From the NCBI RefSeq assembly GCF_014197245.1, contig NZ_JACIFF010000007.1, positions 124,001 to 188,000 on the forward strand: DNA of 64,000 nucleotides, in the 5' to 3' direction. The position numbers and the translations under genes are program-made. Under the pieces are notes generated by a model. It saw only the letters and a list, made by a program, of their open reading frames with translations. It did no database searches and was not told the origin of the DNA. Shown one piece after another: positions 26,102 through 36,183 of the stretch. This DNA is from Neolewinella aquimaris. GTDB lineage: Bacteria > Bacteroidota > Bacteroidia > Chitinophagales > Saprospiraceae. Position 1 is the first letter of the stretch. The number at the start of each line of letters is the position of its first letter.

Positions 26102-26827
26102 ATGCTCCTAAAGACCCGCGGCATCATCTTCCGCTCGACGAAGTACGGCGACTCCTCCCTCATTCTCGAAGTATACACTGAAGAGCGGGGCATCCGGAAG
26201 TACATCGTGAGCGGCGTCCGTAAGGCGCGCAGTACCACCCCGGCGAGTAAGCTGCAGTTGATGAACCTGGTGGACCTGATCGCTTACGAACGGCCCGGCA
26301 AGGAACTCACGAGACTGAAGGAAGTACAGCCCGCCCTCATCTACACCCGCATCCCCTTCGAGGTGGAACGCGGTACCATCGGACTGTTCATGCTCGAGGT
26401 AGCCCGCAACAGCATCCGCGAATCGGAGGAAAACCCCGCCCTCTTCACCTTTTTGTTCGAAGCCTTCGCCTTCCTGGACACCACCACCGGGCCGACCAAC
26501 AACATCCACCTCCACTTCCTCCTGGAACTTACCGCCCACCTCGGCTTCCTGCCCTCCGGTGACCATAGTGCGGCGACTCCCCTCTTCGACCTCCGTGAAG
26601 GACAGTTTATCGGCACCTTTCCCGGCCATACCGAATACCTGGCCGACGCCCGCGCTGCGCTGATGTACCGGATCCTCCACGCCGACCGGGAACAACTGGC
26701 GGCCATCAAGACCACGCGGGAGGAAAGGTCCGGCCTCTTAACCGATCTGCTCCGCTACTACCGCTACCACATCGAAGGAATGAAGGAGATCAACTCGCTG
26801 GGCATCCTGCGCACGGTGATGAGCTGA
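26102..26827 (+). CDS. recO: DNA repair protein RecO
   Basis: RecO works with RecR in loading RecA on SSB-coated DNA during recombinational repair. The 241-residue product starts with LLKTRGIIFRSTKYGDSSLI, an OB-fold N-terminus typical of RecO, followed by a helical part (FMLEVARNSIRESEENPALF) and C-terminal YYRYHIEGMKEINSLGILR. The ATG at 26102 is chosen; an open extension further upstream is only a translation of the octamer microsatellite. lnt follows 21 bases downstream. Confidence 0.92.
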   Translation: MLLKTRGIIFRSTKYGDSSLILEVYTEERGIRKYIVSGVRKARSTTPASKLQLMNLVDLIAYERPGKELTRLKEVQPALIYTRIPFEVERGTIGLFMLEVARNSIRESEENPALFTFLFEAFAFLDTTTGPTNNIHLHFLLELTAHLGFLPSGDHSAATPLFDLREGQFIGTFPGHTEYLADARAALMYRILHADREQLAAIKTTREERSGLLTDLLRYYRYHIEGMKEINSLGILRTVMS

Positions 26828-26848
26828 GGGGCGGGGTATATTCGCGCC

Positions 26849-28615
26849 ATGTCTACCAGGACCCGCAATTATTCCGGTATCATTCTGCTGTTGATCGCCG
26901 CGATCATCGCTTACGTAATGTACGATCGTACGGGGCGTGAGGAGCTATGGGGATACCTGCCCCTCGCACTCTACCTAAGCGCCTGGCTCGGTATTACGTT
27001 GTTGCTCACGTCCAAAGGCTCACCGGAAAAACGGCGGAGGTTTTACCTCTCTTCGGCTACCGGGGTGCTACTCGGACTGGGATTTCCCGGCTACCTACCC
27101 CTACCCTTTCTGCTGCTGGTGGCCTGGGTGCCCTTGCTGTTACTTCAGCGTGAGGGACTGCCGGCAAAGTCGGTGTTCTGGCACGGCCTCAATGCCTTTT
27201 TGCTCTACAACATACTGGCCACCTTCTGGGTCACCAACACCGCCTTCGCCGCCGGTCTCTTCGCCGTAGTGGTGAACAGCCTGCTGATGTGTATTCCCTG
27301 GATGCTCTTTCACTGGACCAGCCGGGTATCACCGCGGGTCGCCTACCTTTCCCTCATTGCGTTCTGGGTAAGTTTCGAGCACCTGCACTACAAGTGGTCA
27401 CTCAACTGGCCCTGGCTTACCCTCGGCAACGGCTTCGCCGAGTATCCATCCCTGATCCAGTGGTACGAGGTGACGGGAGTGCTCGGCGGCAGCGCCTGGA
27501 TTCTCGCCGTCAACTGGCTGGTGCTGCGCTTCTACCTTCCCCGCCGTCCGTCGTTCTCCTGGGGACTCGCAGCAGTGGTGGTGCTGCCAATGGCTGGATC
27601 GCTCGTTCGCTACCTCACCTATACACCGCCGCCCGGCGAAACGATCTCGGTCAGTGCCATTCAGCCAAACTTCGAACCCCACTACGAAAAATTCGCGGGC
27701 AGTCAGGCAGAACAACTTGCCACCTTCACCGCACTTAGCCGGGAAGCCCTCGCAAGTGTTTCCGGACCGGTAGATTACCTCCTCCTCCCCGAGACAAGCT
27801 TTTCGAACGTGGAGGAGTCCGTGGCGAACACTGCTCCTGCGCTTCGCGCCCTAATGGAAGCACTGCCCGAAGACAAAGTCCGTTATTTCGTCACGGGCAT
27901 CAGCAGTTACTACCGCTTTAAGCCCGGCGAGGCGGTGACCGATGCCGTGCGCTATTACCCCGGCTCCGACGGCGGTCAGGTTGCCCTGGAAGCCCTGAAC
28001 GGAGCCGTACAGATCGACCCGGAAACGCGGGAATTTCAGACTTACCGCAAGGGTGTATTCGTACCGGGAGCCGAGAGCTTTCCCTTCCGCAAAACCCTCT
28101 TCTTCCTGGAGCCGCTCGTCAATAGCCTGGGTGGCACGGTCGCCGGATTGGGCAGCCAGTCTGAACGGACGGTTCTGGAGGGGGAGCGGGCCCGGGTCGC
28201 GCCGGTCATCTGCTACGAGAGCGTATTCGGGGAATACTTTACCGACTACATCCACGCCGGGGCCCAGGCCGTATTCGTGATGACCAACGACGGCTGGTGG
28301 GACAATACCGCCGGCCACCGCCAGCACCTCTACTTTTCCAGCCTCCGGGCCGTTGAAACCCGGCGGGCCGTAGTCCGCTCGGCAAATATGGGGGCCTGCG
28401 CCTTCATCGACCAGCGGGGACACATCGTGAGCCGTACGTTCTACGACGAGCGGGGCTTCCTCAACGGTACCCTGCAACTTAACGACGCGGTGACTCCCTA
28501 CGTCCGTTTTGGCGATATTCCCTCCCGCATTGCCCTGTTGCTCACCGCGATGGCCCTCCTTTCCAATATCGCCCGTACGCTAAGGAACCGCGGGACGGCG
28601 TTGGAAGAAGGTTAA
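26849..28615 (+). CDS. lnt: Apolipoprotein N-acyltransferase Lnt
   Basis: Lnt adds the third acyl chain to lipoproteins at the inner membrane. The 588-residue protein has about seven N-terminal membrane helices (to about residue 250) and a nitrilase-type domain with the catalytic triad visible as Glu315 in LLLPETSF, Lys401 in YRKGVFVPG and Cys455 in PVICYESVFGEY. The gene lies between recO and a TamA-like outer-membrane gene that starts eight bases after it. Confidence 0.93.
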   Translation: MSTRTRNYSGIILLLIAAIIAYVMYDRTGREELWGYLPLALYLSAWLGITLLLTSKGSPEKRRRFYLSSATGVLLGLGFPGYLPLPFLLLVAWVPLLLLQREGLPAKSVFWHGLNAFLLYNILATFWVTNTAFAAGLFAVVVNSLLMCIPWMLFHWTSRVSPRVAYLSLIAFWVSFEHLHYKWSLNWPWLTLGNGFAEYPSLIQWYEVTGVLGGSAWILAVNWLVLRFYLPRRPSFSWGLAAVVVLPMAGSLVRYLTYTPPPGETISVSAIQPNFEPHYEKFAGSQAEQLATFTALSREALASVSGPVDYLLLPETSFSNVEESVANTAPALRALMEALPEDKVRYFVTGISSYYRFKPGEAVTDAVRYYPGSDGGQVALEALNGAVQIDPETREFQTYRKGVFVPGAESFPFRKTLFFLEPLVNSLGGTVAGLGSQSERTVLEGERARVAPVICYESVFGEYFTDYIHAGAQAVFVMTNDGWWDNTAGHRQHLYFSSLRAVETRRAVVRSANMGACAFIDQRGHIVSRTFYDERGFLNGTLQLNDAVTPYVRFGDIPSRIALLLTAMALLSNIARTLRNRGTALEEG

Positions 28616-28623
28616 GCCCCCCT

Positions 28624-30378
28624 ATGCGTTTTTCCCCCATCATACTGCTCTCTTTGCTGCCCTTCGTTTGGGCGGGGGCGCAGGAGCGGGGCAATTGGGT
28701 ACTGCAAATCGAAGCTACTGACTTCGACTGGGACGAACACGTGCCGAAGTACTTCGCCGACTCCCTCACGGTGGTGAAGTACCTGGCAGCATGGCGGGAG
28801 CGCAGTCGCGAACGGGCGTACTGGGAAGCATCCGTGGATAGTCTTTACGCTACGGATTCCCTTGCACTCACCGGGGTGCTTCACCGCGGCCCCGCCTATA
28901 GCTGGTCTAAGTTGGAGCTCGCCGCCACCCCGACGATCGAACGGTGGGCGCGACGGGCCGGCTACCGGGAACGTCGCTTCGGTAACGGTCGGCGACTTTC
29001 GCCCGGTGCCTGGACCACCGTCCGGGACAGCCTTATTTCGCGGGCGGCTACCGACGGTTACCCCTTTGCCTCCGCGGCCCTGACCGACATCGAGTGGGCG
29101 GCTCCCGGACAACTCACCGCGAAAGTGGATGTGCGCACGGGTCCGCTGGTCCGCATCGGATCATTGCGGATTCCCGAAAACGTGAGGGTGCGTAATATTT
29201 TTCTGGAACGCTACCTCGGTTTGCTGCCGGGGGAACCATACTCCCAACGGCGGGTGAGGAGGTTGCGCGAACGGCTGGCCCAACTGCCCTACCTCTCCCT
29301 GCAGGGTGCACCGATCGTAAGTTTTCGCGATAGCCTAGCCTACATCGATTTACCCCTGGAACGACAACCGGCCAGCCGCTTCGACTTCGTGATCGGCGTC
29401 CTTCCCAATAGCAACCAAACGGGGAAACTGCTCATTACCGGCGAACTGAACGGGGAACTCTACAATGGATTCGGGCAGGGGGAGCGGATCGCCGCCCGCT
29501 TCGAACAGCTCAAGCCCCAGACGCAGGAGCTGCAGCTCGGGCTCGATTATCCCTTTCTCTTCGGCCTGCCCTTTGGCTTCGAGGGGGAGTTGGAACTGTA
29601 CCGCCGCGACACTTCCTTTCTGAACCTCAACTGGCACCTGGCTGCCACTTACCTCCGCGAAGGCAACGATCGCCTGTCGGCCTTCTGGGAAAAGCGCAGC
29701 ACCATCGTGCCCGGGCTGGACAGCACCCGCCTGGTCAACGGACAACTGCCGGATACACTGGGCGTAAGCAGGTCTTTTTTCGGCCTCCAGCTCCGGCGCA
29801 ACCGAACCGACCGCCGCTTCAGTCCACGCAACGGCTACACCGTCGATATCAGCGGCGCGGCCGGATTTCGACGGCTGAAAAACCTAGACTTTGCCGGGGA
29901 AGTCGCCGACAGCCTCAGCCGCAGGAGCGCCCAGTTTCAGTTGGCGGCAGCGGTAGATTTGTACTTCGACCCGCTGGTTGGCACGGTACTGTATCTGGGG
30001 CTGCGGGCCCAAGCTCTGCTGACTGAGCGCGACGTACTGGCCAATGAGCAATACCGGATCGGTGGCGCGCGTATCCTGAGGGGCTTCGACGAGCAGCAAA
30101 TTTTCGCGACGGACTATCAGGTTCTGACTGCGGAGTTCCGGCTGCTGCTGGGTGAGCGGGCTTTCCTCTACGCCTTCGCCGATGCCGCTCGCGTAAACAG
30201 TCGCAGTTCCGCCCGACCGAACCTCGCCATCGATTATCCGCGCGGCTTCGGGGCCGGCGTAAATTTCGAAACCCGGGCGGGCATCTTCGGACTCAGCCTG
30301 GCCCTGGGAGCTCGCCGCGGGCTACCGGTGGACCTGGGGGCGCCGAAGGTGCACTTGGGCTACGTCAGCGTGTTTTAA
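28624..30378 (+). CDS. TamA/BamA-like outer-membrane protein (Omp85 superfamily)
   Basis: A 584-residue exported protein with a signal peptide (MRFSPIILLSLLPFVWAGAQ), POTRA-like segments (e.g. GPLVRIGSLRIPENVRVRN and LPGEPYSQRRVRRLRERL, about residues 60-240) and a C-terminal barrel with FSPRNGYTVDISG and YRIGGARILRGFDEQQIF, which contains the Omp85 L6-like (V/I)RGF motif as LRGF. It is shorter than BamA and resembles TamA-type proteins. It is in the recO-lnt transcript and its end overlaps the convergent sppA gene by four bases. Confidence 0.8.
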   Translation: MRFSPIILLSLLPFVWAGAQERGNWVLQIEATDFDWDEHVPKYFADSLTVVKYLAAWRERSRERAYWEASVDSLYATDSLALTGVLHRGPAYSWSKLELAATPTIERWARRAGYRERRFGNGRRLSPGAWTTVRDSLISRAATDGYPFASAALTDIEWAAPGQLTAKVDVRTGPLVRIGSLRIPENVRVRNIFLERYLGLLPGEPYSQRRVRRLRERLAQLPYLSLQGAPIVSFRDSLAYIDLPLERQPASRFDFVIGVLPNSNQTGKLLITGELNGELYNGFGQGERIAARFEQLKPQTQELQLGLDYPFLFGLPFGFEGELELYRRDTSFLNLNWHLAATYLREGNDRLSAFWEKRSTIVPGLDSTRLVNGQLPDTLGVSRSFFGLQLRRNRTDRRFSPRNGYTVDISGAAGFRRLKNLDFAGEVADSLSRRSAQFQLAAAVDLYFDPLVGTVLYLGLRAQALLTERDVLANEQYRIGGARILRGFDEQQIFATDYQVLTAEFRLLLGERAFLYAFADAARVNSRSSARPNLAIDYPRGFGAGVNFETRAGIFGLSLALGARRGLPVDLGAPKVHLGYVSVF

Positions 30379-32159
30379 AACTTCACCACCAGCGGCAACC
30401 GGGCCTGAGGCTTTTGCGCACGGGTCAGATCGCGCAGCAACTGGAAGTGTTCGTAGGATTCGGCGCCGAGCTGGCTTTTCAGCACTTTGCTCACCACCTC
30501 ATTGTCGTCGGACTCTCCCAGGAGTTCCTCGAGAAAAATCTCCCAGGCCGGTTTCAGTTTGGGGTAGTTGGCTACCTGGTAGTCGTCTTCACCTTCCAGA
30601 CCGGCAAGCTGGGCAGCGGATGCGATGGCTGCGTCAAGTCCGCCGAAGCGGTCGATCAGGCCGATTTCCATTGCGCGGGTACCGGAGTAGACTCGGCCGC
30701 CGGCGATCTCGCGTACCCGTTCGACGGGGAGATTGCGCCCGTCGGCTACCCGGGTAAGGAAGGTGTTGTAGATGGATTGGGTGCGCTGATTTAGCAGTTG
30801 TTTTTCGTCTTCTCCCATGTCCCGAAAGGGGCTGAAGGCAGTAGCATTATCGGCCGTATTGACGGTATCGAAGTTGATGCCGATCTTATCTTCCATCAGT
30901 TCCTTGATGATCGGAAAGGTGAGGAATACGCCGATGGAACCCGTAATGGTGGTGGGCTCGGCAAAGATGCTATCGGCGGCGGCGGCAATGTAGTAGCCAC
31001 CACTGGCGGCGTAGTCTCCCATGCTCACCACTACGGGCTTCCCGGTTTGCTTCAATTGCTCGATGGCGTACCAGATGTTTTCGGAGCTGCTGGCGCTGCC
31101 GCCGCCACTGTTGACGCGCAGTACGACTGCCTTGACGTCATCGTCCTCGGCCAGTTTCTCGATTTCGTTGACGTACTTCTTGTCGCCGATGCTTCCCAGT
31201 CCGCCGGGGCCGTCGACGATGCTTCCTTCGGCGATCAGTACGGCGATTTCGTCGTCCCCCCCCTTCAGCTTTTCGAGGCGGGCGGCAAAGTAGCGGGCCA
31301 GGTCGATCGTTTTGAGCTTTTCATCCTCCTTGAAGCCCACCTTCTCGTGGAGCAGGCGGTCGATCTCGGTGCGGTGCCGGATGCCGTCGATCAGTCCGGC
31401 GTCGACGGCTTCCTGATCGCGCCATCCGGTCATATTACTTGCAGCTTCCCGCAAGCTCTGCGGATCGACGTTGCGGGAAAGGCTGATGTCACTGAGCATT
31501 TCTCCGAAGAGATCTTCCAGGAATTCCTTGGTCTGTTCGCGGTTTTCGGGGCTGATGTTCGTCCGGCGCAGCGGCTCGGTGGCGCTCTTGTAGTCGCCGG
31601 CGTAGAATATCTCAAATTTGATGCCGGCCTGGTCGAGGGCGTTCTTGAGGAAGGGGATGTCGGCACCCAGTCCCCGAAAGTCGATCACGCCGAGTGGACC
31701 GACGTAAATTTCATCCGCTACGCTACTGAGGTAGTAGGCGCTCTGGGAGTAGTAGGGGGAGTATGCGACCACGAATTTTCCCTGGGCCCGGAAGTTATCG
31801 ATGGCCTGACGTAGCGACCGTAGGGTGGTGAACGGCACTCCGCTAACCTGGTCGTTCAGAAAGATGCCCTTGATGTTATCGTCTTCGGAAGCCCGCTCGA
31901 TGGCCCGCACCGCATCGTGGAGACCAAGCTCCTCCTCTCCGCTAAACATGGCGGCGAGGTCCTGGTTGTCGCGGTTTCCGGTCAGCTCCGATAGTCCCTC
32001 GATGTTAAGGGTAAGGATGGAATTGGCGCTTACCGAGGGCTTTTCCTGTCCGGTAGCGGCCAGCCCACCAATGATGGAGAAGCCCACCAGGACCAGAATA
32101 ACCAGCGCCAGAATCGTGCCGAGACAGGAACCAAACAGAATTTTTACAAAATTGGGCAT
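30375..32159 (-). CDS. sppA: Signal peptide peptidase SppA (67K type)
   Basis: SppA is a membrane-anchored serine protease that digests signal peptides left after secretion. The 594-residue protein has an N-terminal membrane helix (about 8-34) and two tandem peptidase domains; the Ser/Lys dyad is Lys191 in AGDYKSATEP and Ser386 in GDYAASGGYYIA. The fused double-domain length matches the long form found in E. coli and Bacteroidota. It is convergent to the TamA-like gene with a four-base overlap. Confidence 0.94.
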   Translation of the reverse strand: MPNFVKILFGSCLGTILALVILVLVGFSIIGGLAATGQEKPSVSANSILTLNIEGLSELTGNRDNQDLAAMFSGEEELGLHDAVRAIERASEDDNIKGIFLNDQVSGVPFTTLRSLRQAIDNFRAQGKFVVAYSPYYSQSAYYLSSVADEIYVGPLGVIDFRGLGADIPFLKNALDQAGIKFEIFYAGDYKSATEPLRRTNISPENREQTKEFLEDLFGEMLSDISLSRNVDPQSLREAASNMTGWRDQEAVDAGLIDGIRHRTEIDRLLHEKVGFKEDEKLKTIDLARYFAARLEKLKGGDDEIAVLIAEGSIVDGPGGLGSIGDKKYVNEIEKLAEDDDVKAVVLRVNSGGGSASSSENIWYAIEQLKQTGKPVVVSMGDYAASGGYYIAAAADSIFAEPTTITGSIGVFLTFPIIKELMEDKIGINFDTVNTADNATAFSPFRDMGEDEKQLLNQRTQSIYNTFLTRVADGRNLPVERVREIAGGRVYSGTRAMEIGLIDRFGGLDAAIASAAQLAGLEGEDDYQVANYPKLKPAWEIFLEELLGESDDNEVVSKVLKSQLGAESYEHFQLLRDLTRAQKPQARLPLVVKF

Positions 32160-32282
32160 ACCGGGGATGTTGAATTTATCATTCGGGTTCGCTAAGAACG
32201 GAAGTCTGTGAATAAGGTAAGTGGCTTTTCGATGAACGGAACGATATTATAGACTTGCTGTGCCCGGTCGAAAGCCGCGAAT

Positions 32283-32290
32283 TACCTTTG
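32283..32290 (+). promoter_or_regulatory. -7 element before queA
   Basis: TACCTTTG matches TAnnTTTG and sits four bases before the queA start codon. A TTG lies 25 bases upstream (32255-32257), slightly farther than usual. Transcription from here would give an almost leaderless mRNA or start inside the gene, so the true start may be elsewhere. Confidence 0.35.
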
Positions 32291-32294
32291 CGCC

Positions 32295-33539
32295 ATGATT
32301 TCGGACGCCCGCAGCATTCGCATCCAAGACTACGATTACCCCCTGCCCGACGAACGCATCGCCCGGTACCCCCTACCGGAAAGAGATCGCTCGCAACTGC
32401 TCCATTTTCGGGAAGGAAACATCGAACGCAGATCATTTCGGGACATCCCGACCCTGCTTCCGGCCGGCACCCTGCTCGTCGGAAACCAGACCCGGGTGAT
32501 CCACGCCCGACTGAACTTCACCCTGCCCGACGGGCGGCCGCTGGAAATTTTCTGCCTGGAGCCTTTACAGCCCACGGACTACGCGCTGTCGTTGAGCAGT
32601 ACGGCACCGGTCACCTGGAAGTGCCTGGTGGGAGGAAACCGCCGGTGGAAAACGGGAGAGATCTCGTTGGAGATCAGTACCGCCGGCCACCCTCTGACCC
32701 TTCATGCGGAGCGGGGAGCGCGGACGGAGAATGCGTTTGAGATTACCTTCCGGTGGGATGCCGCGCGCCCATTCAGCTTCGGAGAGGTGCTGGACGCCGT
32801 GGGAACCATTCCCCTCCCCCCCTACCTCAACCGTGCGGCCGAAGCCGAAGACAGCCAGCGCTACCAGACCGTCTTTGCGCGGCAGGAGGGGTCGGTGGCG
32901 GCGCCCACCGCCGGGCTGCACTTCACCCCCGAAATACTCGAACGCCTCCGTACGGGGGGAGTGGAGTGGGAAGCCCTCACCCTGCACGTCGGAGCCGGCA
33001 CCTTCAAGCCGGTGACGAGCGAAACCCTCAGCGACCACGCGATGCACCGGGAGTACTTTACGGTTTCCCTGTCGCTGCTGCGAAACTTACACCGGCAGCT
33101 CGGGGAGGGCTTGCCCATCGTGAGTGTAGGTACCACCAGCATGCGCTGCCTGGAAAGTCTGTTTTACTTCGGTGCTTTACTGCTCTCGGGAGACATTCCG
33201 GGTGAGGGGCTGGACCAGTGGGTTGCCACCGACGAACGCTTTTCCAAAACCGACCCCGCACCCGCGATCTCCGCCCTGATCGACTGGTTGGAAGCGCGGG
33301 GAGACACCTCTTTTTCCCGCTATACGCAGTTGTTGCTCACGCCGGCGGCGAAGCCCCGGGTGGTGGACGGCCTCATCACTAATTTTCACCAGCCGCGGTC
33401 TACCCTACTGCTGTTGGTGGCGGCGATGGTGGGAGAGGATTGGCACCGAATCTATACGTACGCACTCGAAAACGATTTTCGGTTCCTGAGTTACGGCGAC
33501 AGCAGTTTACTGTGGCGGCGGGGCGCTGGTGCGAAGTAA
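32295..33539 (+). CDS. queA: tRNA preQ1(34) S-adenosylmethionine ribosyltransferase-isomerase QueA
   Basis: QueA transfers and rearranges the ribose of SAM onto 7-aminomethyl-7-deazaguanine at tRNA position 34, a late step in queuosine synthesis. The 414-residue protein has IQDYDYPLPDERIARYPLPERD near the start, VGNQTRVIHARL, GSVAAPTAGLHFT and the C-terminal ITNFHQPRSTLLLLVAA, all QueA hallmarks. Its end overlaps a convergent lipoprotein gene by 33 bases. Confidence 0.95.
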   Translation: MISDARSIRIQDYDYPLPDERIARYPLPERDRSQLLHFREGNIERRSFRDIPTLLPAGTLLVGNQTRVIHARLNFTLPDGRPLEIFCLEPLQPTDYALSLSSTAPVTWKCLVGGNRRWKTGEISLEISTAGHPLTLHAERGARTENAFEITFRWDAARPFSFGEVLDAVGTIPLPPYLNRAAEAEDSQRYQTVFARQEGSVAAPTAGLHFTPEILERLRTGGVEWEALTLHVGAGTFKPVTSETLSDHAMHREYFTVSLSLLRNLHRQLGEGLPIVSVGTTSMRCLESLFYFGALLLSGDIPGEGLDQWVATDERFSKTDPAPAISALIDWLEARGDTSFSRYTQLLLTPAAKPRVVDGLITNFHQPRSTLLLLVAAMVGEDWHRIYTYALENDFRFLSYGDSSLLWRRGAGAK

Positions 33540-33890
33540 AACCACGAGGCGCTGGGCGGTATCGGCTTGCATCCGAAGCACCAGACTGTCGAGGGTAAGT
33601 TTTTCCACGGCCACTACCCTTTCCGGATTGGTCGGCTGGGTGGTGTCTTTGGCAAACAGGTAGCCGCTGTCGTAGCGCCAGGTGCCGGCCTCTGAATAGC
33701 GCAGGGTAGAGGTAAAGTGGTAGCGGTTGTCGGGCCGAAAATCGAAGGTGATCTCGCGGGGATTGAGCTTGAGGCTATCCCCATTTTCGGTGACCAGGCT
33801 GCCGCGCCACTCGCCCAGCAGCAGCTGATCCTCCCGTTCGCAGTGAAGGAGAAATAGTAGGGAAAAAAGGAAGAGCAGGTATTTCGGCAA
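33507..33890 (-). CDS. Small lipoprotein, lipocalin-like
   Basis: A 127-residue putative lipoprotein with signal and lipobox LLFLLHC. The mature part (GEWRGSLVTENGDSL, then YHFTSTLRYSEAGTWRYDS) has the pattern of the small beta-barrel lipocalin-like proteins of Bacteroidota, in which a strand with Trp follows Gly. The start is TTG at 33890, 13 bases after the stop of nhaD upstream on the same strand, which suggests co-transcription. It overlaps the end of queA. Function unknown. Confidence 0.65.
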   Translation of the reverse strand: MPKYLLFLFSLLFLLHCEREDQLLLGEWRGSLVTENGDSLKLNPREITFDFRPDNRYHFTSTLRYSEAGTWRYDSGYLFAKDTTQPTNPERVVAVEKLTLDSLVLRMQADTAQRLVVLLRTSAPPPQ

Positions 33891-33903
33891 TGCGGCAGTG
33901 GCT

Positions 33904-35331
33904 TTAGTGCGTCACTCCGATGTTGAACATCGACTCGATGATGAGAAAGACGGCTGCTCCGGCGGCGAAGCCGACGAAGGCCAGCCAGGAGATCTTTTTG
34001 AAGTACCAGATGAAATCGATTCGTTCCATTCCCATGGCGGCTACCCCGGCAGCGGAACCGATGACCAGCATGCTACCGCCGGTACCGGCGCTGTAGGCGA
34101 TGAAGTGCCACAGGCGGGCGTCCATCGGGTGGGTCACCAGGTCGTACATACCCATCGAGGCGGCGACCAGGGGAACGTTGTCGATGATTGCCGAGAGGAA
34201 CCCGAGGACCAGGATGACAATGTCTTCGTTGGGGATCACCGACTGCAGGCTTTCCGCAACGGCACGGAGGGCACCGACGCCGTTGATCACAACCGTTTCC
34301 AGTGCCGCGACGGCGAGCAGGATACCGAGGAAGAACAGGATAGAAGACATCTCAATACGGCTGAGTGCCTTGTGGGCCGAGTACTGCGCCTTGCGTTCTT
34401 CCGTAAAGTCTTCTTCGGGATGGATGTATTCGGATACCAGCCAGACGACGCCCAGGCTGAGCATCATGCCGAGGTAGGGGGGCAGGTGGGTAAGGGTCTT
34501 GAAGATGGGCACGAAGACGATCATACCGAGGCCCAGGAACAGCATCGTTTTGCTGGAAAGCAGGCGACCGCGGTCTTCCTCTTCCTCATCGGTGAGTACC
34601 GGCATGTTGATTTCTCCCTGAAAGGGTTTCATGAAGCTTGCGATCGCGAACGGAATGATGAAGCAGACCAGGGAGGGCACGATGAGGTACTCCATCAGGC
34701 CGGCCGTGCTTACGCGTTTCCCGATCCAGAGCATGGTGGTGGTAACGTCTCCGATCGGCGACCAGGCCCCGCCGGCGTTAGCGGCAATGATGATGAGTGC
34801 GACGTACCAAATGCGCTGGTCGCGGTCGGGGACCAACTTACGCAGCAGGGTGACCAGCACGATGGTGGCGGTCAGGTTGTCGATGATGGCCGAGAGGATA
34901 AAACCGAGTACGCCGACGATCCAGAGCAGCCGCTTCTTGGAGCGGGTGTTGACCCAGCCCTTCAGCACGTCGAAGCCCCGGTGGAGGTCGACGATCTCTA
35001 CGATGGTCATGGCGCCGATGAGGAAGATCAGGATCTCCGCGGTCTTGCCCAGGTGGTGGAGCAGGGCACCGACGAATCCTTCTTCCGCGACTTCGTGGGC
35101 TCCGGCGTGTCCTACCTCCATGGCTTCGCCACTGATGGAGTTGAACATGTTGAAGACTTCGCCTTCGGTATTGACGATCTCGAGACTGCCGTTGCTGAAA
35201 CCTATGCTCAGCAGGGCCCAACAGATTGCCCCCATGAGCAGGGCGGGAACGGTTTTATCAAGGCGGAGGGGGTGCTCGAAAACGATTACGATGTAACCGA
35301 TGACAAAACAGGCGACGACGGCTGCGATCAT
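33904..35331 (-). CDS. nhaD: Na+/H+ antiporter NhaD
   Basis: NhaD exchanges sodium for protons and is common in marine and alkaliphilic bacteria. The 475-residue membrane protein has about 12 hydrophobic segments, with internal repeats at NLTATIVLVTLL and IIDNVPLVAASMGM, both of the ArsB/NhaD superfamily, and NAGGAWSPIGDVTTTMLWIG, the family's re-entrant signature. A sodium antiporter fits a marine lifestyle, an inference. The lipoprotein gene at 33507-33890 follows it. Confidence 0.92.
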   Translation of the reverse strand: MIAAVVACFVIGYIVIVFEHPLRLDKTVPALLMGAICWALLSIGFSNGSLEIVNTEGEVFNMFNSISGEAMEVGHAGAHEVAEEGFVGALLHHLGKTAEILIFLIGAMTIVEIVDLHRGFDVLKGWVNTRSKKRLLWIVGVLGFILSAIIDNLTATIVLVTLLRKLVPDRDQRIWYVALIIIAANAGGAWSPIGDVTTTMLWIGKRVSTAGLMEYLIVPSLVCFIIPFAIASFMKPFQGEINMPVLTDEEEEDRGRLLSSKTMLFLGLGMIVFVPIFKTLTHLPPYLGMMLSLGVVWLVSEYIHPEEDFTEERKAQYSAHKALSRIEMSSILFFLGILLAVAALETVVINGVGALRAVAESLQSVIPNEDIVILVLGFLSAIIDNVPLVAASMGMYDLVTHPMDARLWHFIAYSAGTGGSMLVIGSAAGVAAMGMERIDFIWYFKKISWLAFVGFAAGAAVFLIIESMFNIGVTH

Positions 35332-35429
35332 GTTATGAGGTAGTTATCTTGGGGCGGTGGCTCCCACCCTACGGTGGCAATTATACGAATAGTACGCAAC
35401 TACCGCGGACTTAAAACAGTTTCTTGATC

Positions 35430-36164
35430 ATGAAATCCCAACCAGGTCCTGACTTCTCGCGCGTGTTATTGATCGGTGGATTGGTCGTTCTGAGCCTGTT
35501 GCTGCTGCTACGGGTGTATCCGCCCATGGCCTTTATGGCCTTTTTTATTGGCAGCACGGTCGGGTTTTTCCTGCTTGGCAGTAAGATTACCTCCTGGGCC
35601 GGACTTCAGCGATACTTCACCTCCCAGCCCCCTTACGCCAAGGATGAGTTTTCCCGCCGTGTCGCAGATCGCCTGGCCGACTGCCGCAAGCGCGAGGAGC
35701 GCTTTCGCGACGAGGGGGAGCGCATCCTGCATAGTATAGCTACCCTGCGCGACGATCTGGCCCGCAACCCCGCGGCCGATCCGGCCGAAATCACCCGCGC
35801 CGAGCAGGTGATCAAAGAAATGGAAGCGGAGTTCAGTCTGCGCCACGCCAAGGCCAGTTTCTTTGCCGACTGTTCCCAACGCCTGCGGGAGCTGCTCGAC
35901 CGTCACCGGCTCGTCGAGAGCATCGCCGCCCGCCGCCGCGAACTACGGGAACTGCGCCAGAACAACTTCGACGATGAAGCCGCCGTGGAGGAGACCCGCT
36001 TCAGCATCGAGCAGGACAGCATCGAGCTGGAAACAATCGTAGAGCTCAGCAACAGTGCCATTACCACCGACAAAACTTCCCAGACCGAGGATTTGCGCGA
36101 TCGGTTGGAACGGCTGCGCGGGACGCTCGGCAAGAACGGAAGCCAGGAAACGGAGGCTTCTTGA
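35430..36164 (+). CDS. Unknown membrane-anchored coiled-coil protein
   Basis: No family is recognised. The 244-residue protein has two adjacent membrane helices near the N-terminus (about 10-28 and 30-48), followed by a long charged helical region rich in Arg, Glu and Leu (about 70-225) that looks like coiled coil, for example QRLRELLDRHRLVESIAARR. An in-frame TTG two codons upstream exists; ATG 35430 is preferred. It is divergent from nhaD and followed by the tRNA-Glu promoter. Confidence 0.7.
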   Translation: MKSQPGPDFSRVLLIGGLVVLSLLLLLRVYPPMAFMAFFIGSTVGFFLLGSKITSWAGLQRYFTSQPPYAKDEFSRRVADRLADCRKREERFRDEGERILHSIATLRDDLARNPAADPAEITRAEQVIKEMEAEFSLRHAKASFFADCSQRLRELLDRHRLVESIAARRRELRELRQNNFDDEAAVEETRFSIEQDSIELETIVELSNSAITTDKTSQTEDLRDRLERLRGTLGKNGSQETEAS

Positions 36165-36183
36165 ATGATTTTTCACAAATCAC